A stretch of DNA of 64,000 nt from Typhlomys cinereus (lineage: Eukaryota > Chordata > Mammalia > Rodentia > Platacanthomyidae): NCBI GenBank assembly GCA_023101885.1, contig JALPQD010000247.1, forward strand, positions 2,698,230-2,762,229, given 5' to 3'. Shown one piece after another: positions 11,791 to 23,844 of this stretch. A model generated the notes under the pieces. That model had not been told where the DNA came from and did no database searches. It saw only the letters and a program-made list of their open reading frames with translations. The position numbers and the translations under genes were made by a program. Every line of letters begins with the position of its first letter. Position 1 is the first letter of the stretch.

Positions 11791-12524
11791 AGAAAGATGG
11801 GAAATCCTAGTGGGGAGAAATCTTCCAGACAGTCATGAGAATTGGAGTTAGTACAATCCTCTGTGAAACAAGAGGCAAAGCTGGGGGAAACTAAGTGCAC
11901 AGGTAGAAGATAGAAACGATGTGAGGAACCAGAATTAGAGCCTGTTTTGCTTGTGAGGCTCACCCTAAGCAAGTGGAGACCTAATAGTGGTGCCTACAGA
12001 GGAGACCAAGAAAAATATTGTCAGTATAAGAAGGACTAGAGACTAGTAAACACTGAAATAGGCAGCAAGCACAGGACACAGGAGGAGTGAGGAAGACAGG
12101 GCTATCCTCCTCCGTTCCCTGTTTATTACAACTAGACTTCCACACTCTCAAATCAAGACGAAGCCAAACAAAACACAAAGCTCTGAGCAGTACTCTGCCT
12201 AGTAGCCGCTCTGACAGTCAGATGAGCCTTTGCAGAAAAGACTGCTAGAAAAACCTTTAGGGTTCTAGACTCAAAAATGGTTGGCAGAGACTGTTTCAAA
12301 TGAATTGTACCAGTATGCCTAAGAGACAGGTCAATTCACAGGGAGGGTATGGCTACACTGGTCTTCCTCTCATTCTTGAAATGACGTGATGGCAGATATA
12401 TACCCGTGATATGCATATGTGTAACTATGCAATTTCCCCTCTGTGGGGGCATTGCATGGAGATCCAAAGGAGATATCTGGAGTCCTCTTTTATTGCCCTC
12501 CATCATATTCATTAAGATACAGTA
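11791..12524. other. Unique intronic sequence
   Basis: No recognised gene or repeat. Part of 12370-12524 may be a diverged body belonging to the SINE tail that follows. Confidence 0.35.
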
Positions 12525-12578
12525 CCTCCACAGGCACATGCTCAAGTGCCCTCTTGTACACAAGCCCACACATATATG

Positions 12579-12631
<53 letters not shown>

Positions 12632-12650
12632 ATATACAAAATGAATGAAT
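12525..12650 (+). repeat. SINE 3' end with long (CA)n tail
   Basis: It contains tacctccacaggcacatgct, then 'caagtgccctcttgtacac', followed by about 24 CA units at 12582-12629. The same 3' end is seen in the SINEs at 36190-36455 and 37521-37805. Confidence 0.65.
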
Positions 12651-12840
12651 GAATTAAACACGTCTGGGGTAGGCATAGAATGAAACCTGAAGCACATTCC
12701 TGAGTGAGTGCTCGAGTGCTGGGCTGGACGCCTATGAAGATATCCAGGTCTATTCCCTAAAACTATTTTGCCTTCGTCCACTGGGCCTTTGGTAGCAGGT
12801 CTCTGAGATATCTTTGAGCTTGACGTCTTTCCCCCACATT

Positions 12841-13063
12841 TTTTGTGTATGTGTATCAGAGGGCACTGTGTGTTTGTGGAGTCTAAGGGTGACTTTGGGA
12901 ATTATTCTGGGAATTATTGCTTTGCTCCAGGATTTCCAGACTCTGCCTTCCAGGCTCAGAAGTGCCATTTCTACCTGACATTTTTATGTGGGATCTAAGA
13001 TCCAAACTCAGGTCCTTCTGCTTGCAAGGTAGAAACTTACACTCTAAGTCAGCTTTTCAGCCC
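12841..13063 (-). repeat. B2/B4-related tRNA-headed SINE (family S)
   Basis: On the minus strand: head 'gggctgaaaagctgacttag', then 'aaggacctgagtttggatct', a 'ggcagaaatggcacttc' region, 'gcaaagcaataattcccaga', 'cacccttagactccac' and a short TG/CA tail. It has the same landmarks in the same order as the other family S copies. Confidence 0.75.
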
Positions 13064-13884
13064 TTTCCTATATTCTTATGCCAAACTACTGGACTTCTCT
13101 TTATCCATACTAATTTCTTGTCACATGTTTCTTCTTTCCTTTCAAGGTTAGGCTGCAATTTTCCCAAATTTTATTCCCTTCCCTTCTAACTACAAATTCT
13201 ACCTTCGGGTCACATCATTGCTCCAAAATCCTACTCTAGCCTGTTAAAAGTACCCAAAGAATCCATTCTATATGTTTGTCAGAAATTTCTTCTAGAAGAT
13301 ACTTCACCGTATTTCAAAATTCTGGTTTTTTATAATGCCCTAGGCTTAGAGCATGTTCACATTTCATGCCAATTTTTGCAAGAGTGTAACAAAGATGACC
13401 TTTGCTCCAGTTTCCAAAAGACTCTTCTCTGCTCCCATCTGAGACCTCATTAGCATTCTGGCCACAAGTACTTATCTGATCTATACGGCATTTCAGATCA
13501 TGCCTAGTTACCATCTTCAGTGAGCCCTGAGCAGAATCACCCATAATGCTCCACTTTCAGCATTTTAGGATTTTTCTAATCAGTTCCTCCAAACTCTCCT
13601 AGTCCCTGCCTTTTCCCGCGTCCAATATGGCTTCCAAATATTGGCAACATCGGCCATCATCTTACTCTATCAATAGCAATTTTCTGTTACTTAAAGAAAA
13701 ATACTTTAAGCTAGGAATTCCTATAATGAAAAAAGGTTCATTTAGTTAAAATCCAAGATCGTGTAACTCCATTGACTTCTTCTCTGATGAAGCAGAAAGA
13801 GAAAAAGTCATACACCAAAAAGGTCAGGCAAATGGACAGCTTTGTTTCATAATAACTGTCTCTGGTGAAACTAGTTCACTGCAT
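13064..13884. other. Unique intronic sequence
   Basis: Nothing recognised on either strand. Confidence 0.4.
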
Positions 13885-14015
13885 GAGATCAGTATCAATC
13901 CTTCTAATTGTTTTGCACTGGGGCTCACTTCTTAAAGCTATGAGCACCCTGAGGACCAAGCTTCCAAGACACGGGCCTTCGGAACACACTTTTGGACCAT
14001 ATCTAAACCATAGCA
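13885..14015 (-). repeat. MaLR-type LTR fragment
   Basis: It ends with 'aagcttccaagacacgggcc' and 'ggaccatatctaaaccatag', the reverse complement of a MaLR LTR start ('atggtttggatatg...', 'gtgttggaagctt'). Confidence 0.5.
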
Positions 14016-16824
14016 TCCCCTGACCCCAACATCACATGGATGCAGCATGAGATCCTGAAACAAAAGCAATCAAACATACACTGATTTTAGTGAAATGTAA
14101 GTACAGATATTGCGAGTGGGCCTTTTGAAATTCAGGTTTCTAAACAGATTTTGTAAAGTCCTAAGATAAAAATCTTTGTGAATATAAATAACTTCATGGT
14201 TTGATCTGACATGAAGAAGAGAAGCCACCTTGTCTAATACATCCAGAAGGAGAGCCAGGAACAGGATAGGGATCACTGGCAGACTGAATATTTCTTTTCC
14301 CAAATAACCAGTATGAAGGAAGGCTCCTGGATAGAAACTGCCAAAACTGACTGACTAATCAGAATTTCAATGACTGGGCAGTTTTAGAATGTTTTAGATT
14401 CTGAGCCAAATTACTATTTGTCTTGGACCATCTTTAGTCCCATAATAGTCATTCTTTGCCCTCTTCTGTGTCGGGCCTAATATCCTGTGACTATCAGGGA
14501 AAACTTTTTTGAAATATATTAACTCAGCAGAACGTTATCTCTGCCCCCCCCACACCAACCAAAACATCAGATCATATCTGAGACCAATAGCTGAGATCTC
14601 TGTAACTTTACCTTCACCCGCCTATCTGATGTTTCCATGAGTGGATTTGAAGAATGTCCTGATTTATAATTTTTTGTGTGTAATTATATAACCTGCATGA
14701 AACTGTTTATCAAATTGGAACATAGAATTTGGGATAACCTAAATCTGTGCTCCTGGGCCATGGTTACTCATATGTGGTTCCAGAATAAACTATTTCTTAT
14801 CCCTCTGAAATGAGAAGAGTGATTTTGTAACTACACCAGTTATGCTGGAAACCAGAATTCAGCACCTGGAGGCTTGGCAGCTTTGCCTTCTGACTTGGTT
14901 GTGACACCATGGAGACAAAGCACTGATTGGGAGATGGTCTATCATTGAAAACCGCAGAAATGGAAGCAACACTTTCTGTAACGAAACATGCAAATCCCAC
15001 GCTCTAAGACAAGCTGCTAGTTTTAGGTTCTGCTTCAATGCAAAAGAGTAGAGCTTGCTTCACGAACAAACAAATCGCTGAAAGCAAAATAATGATTTGA
15101 AGTTCATCCTTTTGTCAACAAAATTGCTGGGCAATTTCTAAACTTCTTGCAGAGAGGCAATTAGGCAGCAGGCACAGCTCAGAGTCCCGCAGCACCTCTC
15201 TTTCCTAGATCTGTGAAAGAGAACTGCACCCCGGCTGTGCCTGGAACCCCCTCCAGGCCTTCCTCCCTCTACAGATCACATCATATCTGACATTCAAGCT
15301 ACACACTGCTGAGGGACACTTGGCCTTCTGCTGCTGTGGACATCCCACCAGCATATGGAACAAGAAACTAAGACCCAAGAATCCGGGGGATAGGCACAGA
15401 ATCTAGCCCTTCCTGACAGCCCCCATCAGAGCACTGCACGCACAGCCCCTGGCTGCAGTTAATGAAAGGTAGAATCCAGTCTAGTTGAGCTGGTCTAGAG
15501 GGTTTCATCTTGAGAGTATGAAACGCCTCTCCAACGTGCCGTAGTCCCCAAGCTGAGAAAGGAAAGGGCCAAGGCTCAACAAAATAGGCAGATTTTTGAA
15601 AGGAAAATCTCTTTGTTCCCCCGGGCTTTCAAGCAAGGGGCTTTGAGGAGAAACAGGTTGATTCTCCTGAGACTCTCAGGCACCTGTACTGGTGAAATGT
15701 TTTCTCTTTTTTATAACTACTGTCTGGCTTTGTTTAAGATTCCAGTCTAAGCCCTCCCTTGCCCACTTCCCTACATACTAATCCAGCCAGGAGCAAGGCA
15801 ACAGCAGGAGACACACAAGGGTCACAGATCGCCTGGGTTTGAATCCTTCCACACTCAGTCACCAAGCGTCAAGGGGAGCCAAGGGATATGATTTGAAGGC
15901 ATGGGGAGATGGCTGAACAGGCCATACAGATGTACGCAACATATCACTTGGTTGCAATATGAGTCTGGGGACTCAGCATTCAAATTTACCAAATTCAAGT
16001 CCTTTCTTTTATCTTCTCACAGGCTAACTGTTCTCTATCTCACCCAGTCCTTCCGCCAACATCAACTGCACACCCGTTAGCTGCTAGGTGCTAGGCATGT
16101 AAAGTAAAGGCTTTAACGAAATTGTAACAAGCTGGGAAGCACAGGAAAACCACTAATAATGCTTCTCTAGAGATGAAGGTAAAACACATATCTTCATAGC
16201 GACATCAATGCCAGACAGGTAATGAATGGCCCAGGTGGTAGGTGAAGTTCTGTGATCATTTCCTCTGAAGGGCAGGTCCTCGGAGAGCCTCACATTTAGG
16301 GTGTGGTTTCTGGGTAAGAATAAAGGCAACAATTCTCCTCATGAGCACATTTAGTTTAATTGTTCTGCTTGACTCCCAGGCTCTCTGAGCCTCCCTCTGT
16401 CTTAGCAATTAGGTTTCCTCAGGGTCAGTGTGTTGGTGGATCACAGATTGATCCTTCCCTGCAAAATGTGCCTCTAGACAGGGGCCTATGCTGCTGTTAC
16501 TCAGAGCTGGCACAATATCTGTACCAAGGTACATGCACATCCAATGGAGATCTAAAGTTTTAGTAGGTGTCCTCTCTAACTCTGGAAACTCATCATATAG
16601 AAGCTCACTAGTCCTTATACATTCCCCATGATATTTGCTCCCCAAACTATTCCATCCACTAAGATAAAACAGGACCTTCAAAGTCACTGGTGGTGTCAGT
16701 TCCTGCATCAGCCTGTACTTCTCTCTGTTTCTGTCCTGTCAAGGTCTTCAGCAGACTGAAGAGAACCTCCTAACTGGACTCTCGTTCATCTCTCTAACCC
16801 CATCTGTCATCATGCCCAGACCAC
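14016..16824. other. Long mostly unique intronic stretch
   Basis: Short MIR-like head near 15830-15872 (ctgggtttgaatccttcc), a SINE-head-like 'catggggagatggctgaac' at 15900, and a weak antisense L2 trace at about 16050-16290 ('gctaggtgctaggcatgtaa'). No exon seen. 15080-15180 is AT-rich with 'aataatgattt' and 'ggcaattaggc' motifs. Confidence 0.35.
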
Positions 16825-16872
16825 TGTGTATGTGTGTGTGTGTGCGCGCGCACGTGCGCACATGCACATGTG
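16825..16872. repeat. 48-bp perfectly alternating purine/pyrimidine tract
   Basis: It runs from TG repeats through gcgcgcgcacgtgcgcac to catgcacatgtg without breaking the purine-pyrimidine alternation. It is GC-rich in the middle, hence a strong Z-DNA candidate. It forms the tail of the SINE that follows. Confidence 0.9.
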
Positions 16873-17190
16873 GATATCTGTGAGTATCAGCACATATGTA
16901 CTTTGATATTCTTGCAACGGAGGACAAACTCAAATTTGTCAGCCATTGCCTTCAACCTTGTTTGAGGCATGGCTTCGTGATTTCCAGTGCACATGTCAGG
17001 GTAGCTGTCTGTGAGCTTCTGAGGATTCTCTAGTCCCTGCCTCCTATGTTGTCAAGGGAGTAGTGTGATTACAGATGCAATGCTAGTGTGTCCAACTTTA
17101 CACGGGTTCTGCAGATCTGAACTGAGAACTCATGCTTGTATGAGAAGTACATTACTAACAGAGCCCTGTCCCCAGTCCCCAACTACCTAC
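16873..17190 (-). repeat. B4/B3-type SINE, antisense
   Basis: After the TG-rich tail it contains 'accttgtttgaggcatggct', 'ggattctctagtccctgcct', 'gattacagatgcaatg', 'acgggttctgcagatctgaa' and 'actcatgcttgta', ending 'gagccctgtccccag'. This is the order of an antisense B4-type SINE. Confidence 0.6.
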
Positions 17191-17212
17191 CTTCTAATAC
17201 GTATCTTTTGAA

Positions 17213-17480
17213 TAATTTTTATGCTAGATATTGTGCAAGAGGTGGGAGAGAATGTAGTGAGTCAAAAATCAAGGACACACCGTTCCAAGCTGTTTATAAC
17301 TGACTGCGTGAGAGAATAATTAAATAATCCTACCAATACAAGATCAAGCTATGATGAACGCTGAGAAAAAGGTAAGTGATGCTATTGAGATGTGTTAACA
17401 GAGATTCTGCCCTGATGGAGACATTAGGGAGGCAGGTGTGACATAGACGGAGCTAAGATCTGAAGGAGGAGTCAGAATTG
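17213..17480 (-). repeat. L2 LINE fragment
   Basis: Antisense L2 features: 'atgctagatattgtgcaag', 'agctgtttataactgactg', 'aattaaataatcct', 'ctatgatgaacgctgag', then 'agctaagatctgaaggagg' (resembling 'gagctgagacctgaaggatg'). Confidence 0.55.
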
Positions 17481-18179
17481 TTTCAGGTGCAAAGTGAAAG
17501 AGGGACGTGGTACCCAGGGCTTGCTTCCTGTCCATCCCCACCCCAAGCTATGCATGCTGCTCTCTTCACTAGAAGACCTTCCCTTATTGCCAAGTCCTTA
17601 TCCAACCAATCTAAGGACTCAGTTTGGAAAAGATGGATTCAAAGAAACATCTTTTATTTAAGAGAAATAAGGAAAAATATGGGAATTGTCAGGCCTTGGT
17701 GTTTTTTTCCCAGCTCAGGCCTTAAGCCTGTTCCCTGGTGAAGGTCACGTAACCTCATGGGCAGGTGCTAGGAATTTCTTGGAATGTCACAATACCGCCC
17801 ATGGACAGGTGCTAAGTATTCCTCAGGTAATTTAAGTTGTGTCTCTGGCAGGAGGAATTCTTCTGGAAATTAGGAGTGCCTTTTACCTCCTCTTAGATTT
17901 TTTGGAACTAGCTTCCTGCTCTCTGATCTAGAGAAGAAGCCTGCTTTTTAACTTTAAGTCAAATTCTAAATAGAGATTTCATGTCTAGTTACTTACAATA
18001 AGTAGACTTGTTAGCCAGAATGTATGCACTGATTTTAAGGAAATTAGAGAATACCTTCTAGAGTCTTAAAACATAGGTGGGTAAAATTCCCACCTATATA
18101 CTAACTCAGAAATTCCAGAAGCATAAGACTATGCTAACAGTCCACTAGAACCTTAAAAGAAATTGTGATACCCTCTTAC
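17481..18179. other. Unrecognised intronic sequence
   Basis: No gene or confident repeat. It could include old ERV-derived sequence leading into the next feature. Confidence 0.3.
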
Positions 18180-18465
18180 CCTGGCTGAAGGCCAAGGAAG
18201 AGACCATTATGCTAGAAAGTCTAGATGCCAAGACTGTCCCTGGAGATGGTATTTGCAATCCAAACTGGGAGAATCCATGTCAGAAGCAAAGGGGGCCATC
18301 TCTTTCCTATCCCAAACAGCACTCTTATGAGAAATCACAGAGATGGACCATTCGAGTGCACTCCCACCAATGATTGCCTCCGCCCTGAAAGAGACACCCT
18401 TGGCATATGGGGTCTGACTGGACCCCAGGTTTGGAGAATGCATGGTTCACAGATGGGTCATCTAA
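18180..18465 (+). pseudogene. Possible endogenous retrovirus pol remnant (RNase H-like motif)
   Basis: Near 18438-18464 the plus strand translates as WFTDGSSN followed by a stop, resembling the conserved RNase H motif of retroviral pol. The surrounding frame is broken and no flanking RT or integrase domain was recognised. It lies just upstream of an LTR-like segment, which is consistent with a decayed ERV, but a chance match is possible. Confidence 0.35.
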
Positions 18466-18661
18466 CTGATGGCAATATATTTCTGGAATTCCTCAAAGGA
18501 AGACATAAGCAACCTTACTATTAAAGGAATAGAAGGATGCTTTTATAGGAGGAATTATTCTTTTAATAATTATATTGTTTAAGTGTTTTCTTCAGTGTAT
18601 ATCTCAGTAGTGCTCGATCAACAGAACCACACTCTAGGCGCTTTAATGGCCTTGAATATCC

Positions 18662-18704
18662 AAGCCATGGCCCCCCTAGAGACATGGTTCAACCTTGGAT
18701 AGCA
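18662..18704 (+). repeat. Left arm of a perfect 43-bp inverted repeat
   Basis: The arm starts aagccatggcccccctagag and ends accttggatagca. Every base is complementary to 19263-19305. Identity stops abruptly on both sides. Confidence 0.97.
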
Positions 18705-18834
18705 GAAACTGCATGAGCTGCATGCAACTTCTCAAGTTAGAACCTGCTGCCATGCCTGGTGCCCATGTCAACTTGCCTGACTGAGAGGATCAACCTGGAG
18801 AGGACAACAGCAAAAGCTCACGCTGGGTCTTATG

Positions 18835-19262
18835 GGGTGTTGGGGACTCCTATAGTTAATTGTAAAATATATTCCTTGCTGAAATCAAAAGGAGATCATT
18901 CCTCCTCTGTGTATTTTAAAAAAGCAGTCTCTGTTTAGATGTGTCAACTATGTAGGCTCAGCCCCATGGCTATAGGTGAAGCATTATAGATTAGATAAGA
19001 GAATGTTTCTGTTAAATGTCTTTACCCTCAAGCAATGGGTTAGGTTCTTGAAAAAATGTCCACCTTGAAGGTGATTTTTGCTGATTAGAAAATTATATGT
19101 CTACTGTAGGTGCAACATTCTTTGCCCCAAAATTTTCTGTATAAAAGCTGTCACGAAAGTTTCAATGAATGGGTTCAGAATTCACTTCTGTGCTCCATCC
19201 ACCTGGTCCGGGGGAGCTCTGGTCTCAAGGCCCGACTCTGGTCTGCGGCACCTCATGAAGAT
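18835..19262 (+). mobile_element. LTR-like segment
   Basis: It begins near TGTTGGGGACTCC. It has a TATA-type box (tataaaagc) at 19140-19148, then ctgtgctccatccacctgg and 'ctggtctcaaggcccgactc', which resemble the R region of rodent ERV LTRs. No obvious second LTR is present, so a solo or truncated LTR is likely. The family is not identified. Confidence 0.4.
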
Positions 19263-19305
19263 TGCTATCCAAGGTTGAACCATGTCTCTAGGGGGGCCAT
19301 GGCTT
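19263..19305 (-). repeat. Right arm of the perfect 43-bp inverted repeat
   Basis: Exact reverse complement of 18662-18704, with a 558-bp spacer between the arms that includes the LTR-like segment. Confidence 0.97.
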
Positions 19306-19399
19306 TCTAGAGGTCCTCCCTGATTACAAACTGTCCTACCATGTGCCCATGGGAGGAGGACAGCACAGAAAGAAGACGGAAAGGAGCTGACAGGAGTTG

Positions 19400-19960
19400 G
19401 ATGTAGTGTGGAAGCTTAAGGAGAGTCCTTCTGAGAGGACAACCTTCCAGCTAAGACCTGGATGAGATGAGAGAGTCAGGCACAGACACTCCCAGGGAAA
19501 AGTGTCAAAAGCAGAGGGAATAGCATGTGCAAAACTTTTATGCAGAACAAGTTAGGCATGCAAGAGGCAGAAAACATGTCATGGTAGTAGGACTGAGAAT
19601 GATAGAAAGGTTTAAAGCAGGGGTTAGCTTCTAGAGAACCTAGAGGGGAAAGGTGAGTACAGCATTCTGCAAATGATAGGAAATGCTGGACTGTTTCTAT
19701 GAGCTTCTGTGAGGAACAGCTAACAAGCAAATATTGATGAAAGAAGGAATATCAAGAAAGCCTCACAGTGGCCTAGTCACCAGAAGTTGGTAGCTTGTAC
19801 CAGTGCTTGTAAGTGGCGATGTTTAAAGCACTCCAAGATGGGCTACAGTCTATATTTAAGATAGCGAGATTTGCTAGGATTGGCTGAAAGGGACAAGAAG
19901 TCAAAGATGACTCCCAAGTACTTACTTAGTCATTGAGCAAAGCACAGCATCATTAACAAA
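19400..19960 (-). repeat. L2 LINE fragment (3' part of ORF2 and 3' UTR)
   Basis: Clear antisense L2 landmarks in order: 'agctaagacctggatgagat', 'ggcacagacactcccag', 'gcagagggaatagcatgtgc', 'ggtttaaagcagggg' and 'caaagatgactcccaagta'. L2 is an old CR1-like LINE and is immobile here. Confidence 0.75.
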
Positions 19961-21418
19961 TCACAGGGAAGTGCTGGCCAGGGTTGCTGTGTGTCAGGAC
20001 TTCATTCTGGCCACACTGAATGTGAGGTTCCCAGGAACATCTAGTGACTTGACTCTAACAGGCTACCAAAGCTAGCACTCCATACATGTACCAGGGAGTT
20101 CCTGCTCATTGTGAACAGACCAGGGAAGGAAGTCCTTAGACACTCCAGCCACTGTAGAAAGTCGAACTTCTTAGGTTCAGTTACGTCTGGGCCAGATTAC
20201 ACTCGGTTACCTATGGCTTAAGAACAACTTCCATCCCTAGCTAGGCAGCCATAACCACGCACCCTAGGGTCATTGAGAAGATGGGACTTGCTGGTCAGTG
20301 GCCCCTGGTATGGAGTGTGAGGGGACCAGGGCTAACTCCCCACAGTGCTCCCTTAAGAGACAGGCCCTGCTGAAAAGGAACCCACTTAAGTCAGCTGAGA
20401 TTCTTCATTCTTACCATTAGTTATTATTACCCTTGAGTTGATGGAAACCTCATTAAAAAAACCTAAGAAATCCAAAAGCACTACAGTAATACCGTTTGGA
20501 GTGACTGAAATGGCAGGTCAGGAAAAATGACAGCTACAGGGATAAAAATGTGGATCTACAAAACATGCAATCAAGAAAACCTGTGAGCTGTGAAAACCAA
20601 GTAACCTTAGGAACCTTTATTCCCTCCCACGACTGTGCTGCTCTGTACCAGCATAACAGAAGAATTTGGGTGGGTGGTGAGAAGATAGCATCCAGGGGGG
20701 CCTCCTCTGCCAAGTGGGTGGAATTATTGAGGGAACTAGACTTCAGGTGACTGGCAGCATCAAAGCAATGTAACAGAAGTCCTGTTCATATGACATGATA
20801 ATGGGGGTGGTAGACATGGAGACCTCCCAAGAGGGTTCTTGTGGTTCACTCAGCCTCAGCCCCTTCTGTGTGCAGTGATCCCTGAAATTGCTCAGTAATA
20901 TTCTTTGCTCATTTTCCATGCATGGGTTCTTTTCTTTCCAGGCGGCTGCAATACAACGATGACCATTGCCCAAGACCAAAACGAAAACAAAAACAAACAG
21001 GTTTCCTTGACAACCATTTGAGTCAGGTACTTGGGAGATGGCCCCACACAGAAGCTGAGTCTGCTAGAGCAGCTACTGTCTTTAGGGACTGAGCTCTTCA
21101 TTGCACCTTACTAAATTTAGATTCCCCTGCACAGGACTCTGCAGTAAGCATACTGGGTAGATTCGATCACATGTTGAGAAGTAAAGAGAGGAGGCGTTAA
21201 CTGCATAACTTAAGCAGATGCCTTTACCTAATTCAGGAACACAGGCTGTGGATGACCCTAGGGAATAAATCATAGCAGTGCAGCTTAATTTAAACAACTG
21301 GTAAGCTGGCCTATATCGTTATTTGTACTCATTTTACAAAACAAAATTAACAGATCCCCAATCTCCTGCCATATTTCTTGAAAGTAAGTAGGGGTTGATA
21401 GATGATATATCAATGATA
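19961..21418. other. Unrecognised intronic sequence
   Basis: No gene, RNA or confident repeat recognised. There is a short A-rich stretch near 20980-20998. Confidence 0.4.
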
Positions 21419-21484
21419 GATAATAAATAAATAAATAGGCAAATAGATAGATGATACTAGACAGAAGATAGAAGATAGATAGAT

Positions 21485-21535
<51 letters not shown>
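21419..21535. repeat. Compound (TAAA)n / (GATA)n microsatellite
   Basis: Short taaa run at 21420-21438. Interrupted gata units follow, then a pure (gata)n array ending at 21535. Confidence 0.95.
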
Positions 21536-22274
21536 TTCCTCAGTACATTTTTGTCATTGCTAACTTTCCTCACAGATGGTTCTGAATTGAGATTTCTCTG
21601 ATTCTGGCTTTAAGGGTTAGAATGATGCTATTTTGGAGCCTGACCTCTCCATTGTGTGGCTAATGGACCACAAGAGCATTACTAAGTCTCTTCCCCCTAC
21701 CTTGTCTCTCTTCCTCCCTGCAGTTTCTCCCTCTCTGTGTGCATTATCTGAAGAAGCAGTTTGATGCTAGTGTCCATCTCATTAGACCGTTGTCAGAACT
21801 GTGGGATAGTACACCTCAGCAGGTGACAGACAGGGGATACTGGGTGTGGCGTGGTTTCTGCTGTTCAGGTACCACATCTACTAGGTCAGCGGGGAGGATC
21901 TGACACAGGATGACTAGATCGAGGTGTGTGAAGTGATCCTTGGAAGGGACTGGAGTTGACACTGACCTCTGATCCTGAAAGCAGAGAGCTGCCTTTGCTT
22001 GACTTCTTAGGGGGCTTCCTCAGAGAAGGAGGCCTACATGGAGTGGTCCGCCCTACTTACACATCTGGCAGACTTGAGTAGATTGTAACACAGGACCAGC
22101 CAACCCAGTGACCAAAGCCAAGATGCTGCCTCAGAGATCCTGTCTAAAGCGCATTCTCATCCACGAGTTCTGTAAAGGCAGCCAGCTCAGCCCGCACAGC
22201 GCAGCAACCTGCGCACATGCTGAGCACATCAGAGGCACACAGCGAGCCTTGACAGCCGAGGGAACAATGATGTG
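21536..22274. other. Unrecognised intronic sequence
   Basis: No gene or repeat seen. A few CpGs cluster at 22150-22260, well short of an island. Confidence 0.4.
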
Positions 22275-22390
22275 GGGCTGAGGAGACATCCCAGTGAAGC
22301 AGCAGGCATCCCCACCTGCAGAACCAGGCTGGTTTTATGCGCTTCCTATCACCACCCCATACAACTAGGCAAGGTGGTGCTAAACCCTGA
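22275..22390 (+). repeat. Possible tRNA-headed SINE 5' part
   Basis: It starts ggggctgaggagacatccca and contains 'aactaggcaaggtggtgcta', as in B4/B3-like heads. It is diverged and boundaries are weak. Confidence 0.35.
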
Positions 22391-22774
22391 CTTCACTGAC
22401 AGGAATTTCCCTCAGCCACACCTGAACTTGCTCAGAATATGTGAGCCAAATGAATAGCAATGGAGCTGAGTCCCGCCTCACACCAATGATTTGCACATCT
22501 ACCATACTAGTGGCAAGGGGTCAATAGACTGCTGCTCTCCACACCACAGGCAGTGTCTGCAGCACAGGGTGCCTGTCCTTCACAAGAATTCTCAGCTACC
22601 ATTATCACCATCTCCACCTCCAGTCTTCACCTACTTTATACAACCTTGCCTACTTGGCAGCAAGGGCAGAAAAGACTTTGTAAAGAAAAAGAGTAATATA
22701 AAAGCGGAGCCACTGGACTAGAGAGAGGATTGAAACTACAGATGGCTTATCTGTGTGGTAGATAAGGTAGTATG

Positions 22775-22905
22775 TATTAACTAATTCAATTCTCACGATG
22801 ACTCTTCATCTTCATTTTGTGGAAGAGGAAACTTTAGCTCAGAGACTATATCGTCACAGTCACATATCCAGCAAGCCAAGCTGTAACTTAAGTGTCTAAC
22901 GCCCA
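22775..22905 (-). repeat. MIR SINE fragment
   Basis: 'caattctcacgatgactctt', 'attttgtggaagaggaaact' and 'agtcacatatccagcaag' match the antisense MIR order (ctcacaacaaccct, attttacagatgaggaaactg, gtcacacagctagtaag). Confidence 0.6.
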
Positions 22906-23844
22906 GTTGCACTGGGCAAGTTCTCAACCCAGAAGTGCCAGGCTCCTTCTGCCTGTACATTCTTGTCTGCTGACTTACATCACAATATGTTTCCATATCT
23001 GTCTTTTTTTTTTTTTTTAGATCCAAGGAACAACCCGGAGACAGAATCGGGTTCTTTTACAAGCCCAGAACATGGTGGATATGTTTGTTACCTTGCAGGA
23101 AGAAAGGCTCAGTGGAGGCCCCAGAAAAGTCTGCGGCTTTTTCCCAGTCTGAGGATTCAAAAGTCTGAGAACAAAGTAGAGTCAGGAAATGGAGCAGGCA
23201 GCTACTATCAGGCACGGGGTTCTCAGAGTCACCCCCCTTGTTCCTCTGCCACCCCTGGATGAAGGGCTTTGTAACCTTAGCCATGCACTTAGTCAAACGA
23301 ATGCTCCACATCACCTGCATCGGTTACTGACTACAGTCCCAAAGACACTTGCAGAGCTTACCACAGCACCCCCCACCCAAGCAGGCTTCCTTTGAAAGAC
23401 CACGAGATCCACGGGGTCCATAGGCCACTTTAGACTCGCGCAACCTTGGTCCCTCCCTGGTTGTCTCTTGGGGCTGATGTTCAGTCCTTCAAGACCTCTT
23501 CCTTCTGAAGATGGGAAATGAGACGATCAACACATGAAAAATTGGCTCTGTGCCCAGAAAGAGATTAAAATCCAAGGCAAACCTCACAAGCGGTTTCTCA
23601 GTGAAAGGAGACTCTGGAATGATGGAGTATTCATGGAATGCCCACATCTTTTTTATCTCTTAGTGTTTCACAGGAAAAAAAGCATTTGTAAAATGTCAGA
23701 CTGGAAGGAAAAACGAAGTAATCTCTTTCTAAATGATGGAGACTGCCATCAGCAAAAAACAAGGAACAATGTGGGCAACTGCAAGAAGCCTAATCCTCGG
23801 ATATACTCTGCAGATTTGAGCAAAATATTTTTAGCTATGTGAAC
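22906..23844. other. Unrecognised intronic sequence with T15 run
   Basis: A run of 15 T lies at 23004-23018, directly before an 'ag'. It resembles a polypyrimidine tract and acceptor on the plus strand, but no coding exon follows in any frame I could recognise. Confidence 0.35.

Noticed and set aside
22150..22260. Possible CpG island
   Set aside because: Too short and CpG-poor; only a handful of CpGs.
23004..23025. T15 followed by AG, looks like a plus-strand splice acceptor
   Set aside because: No coding exon follows and the only recognised gene is on the other strand.
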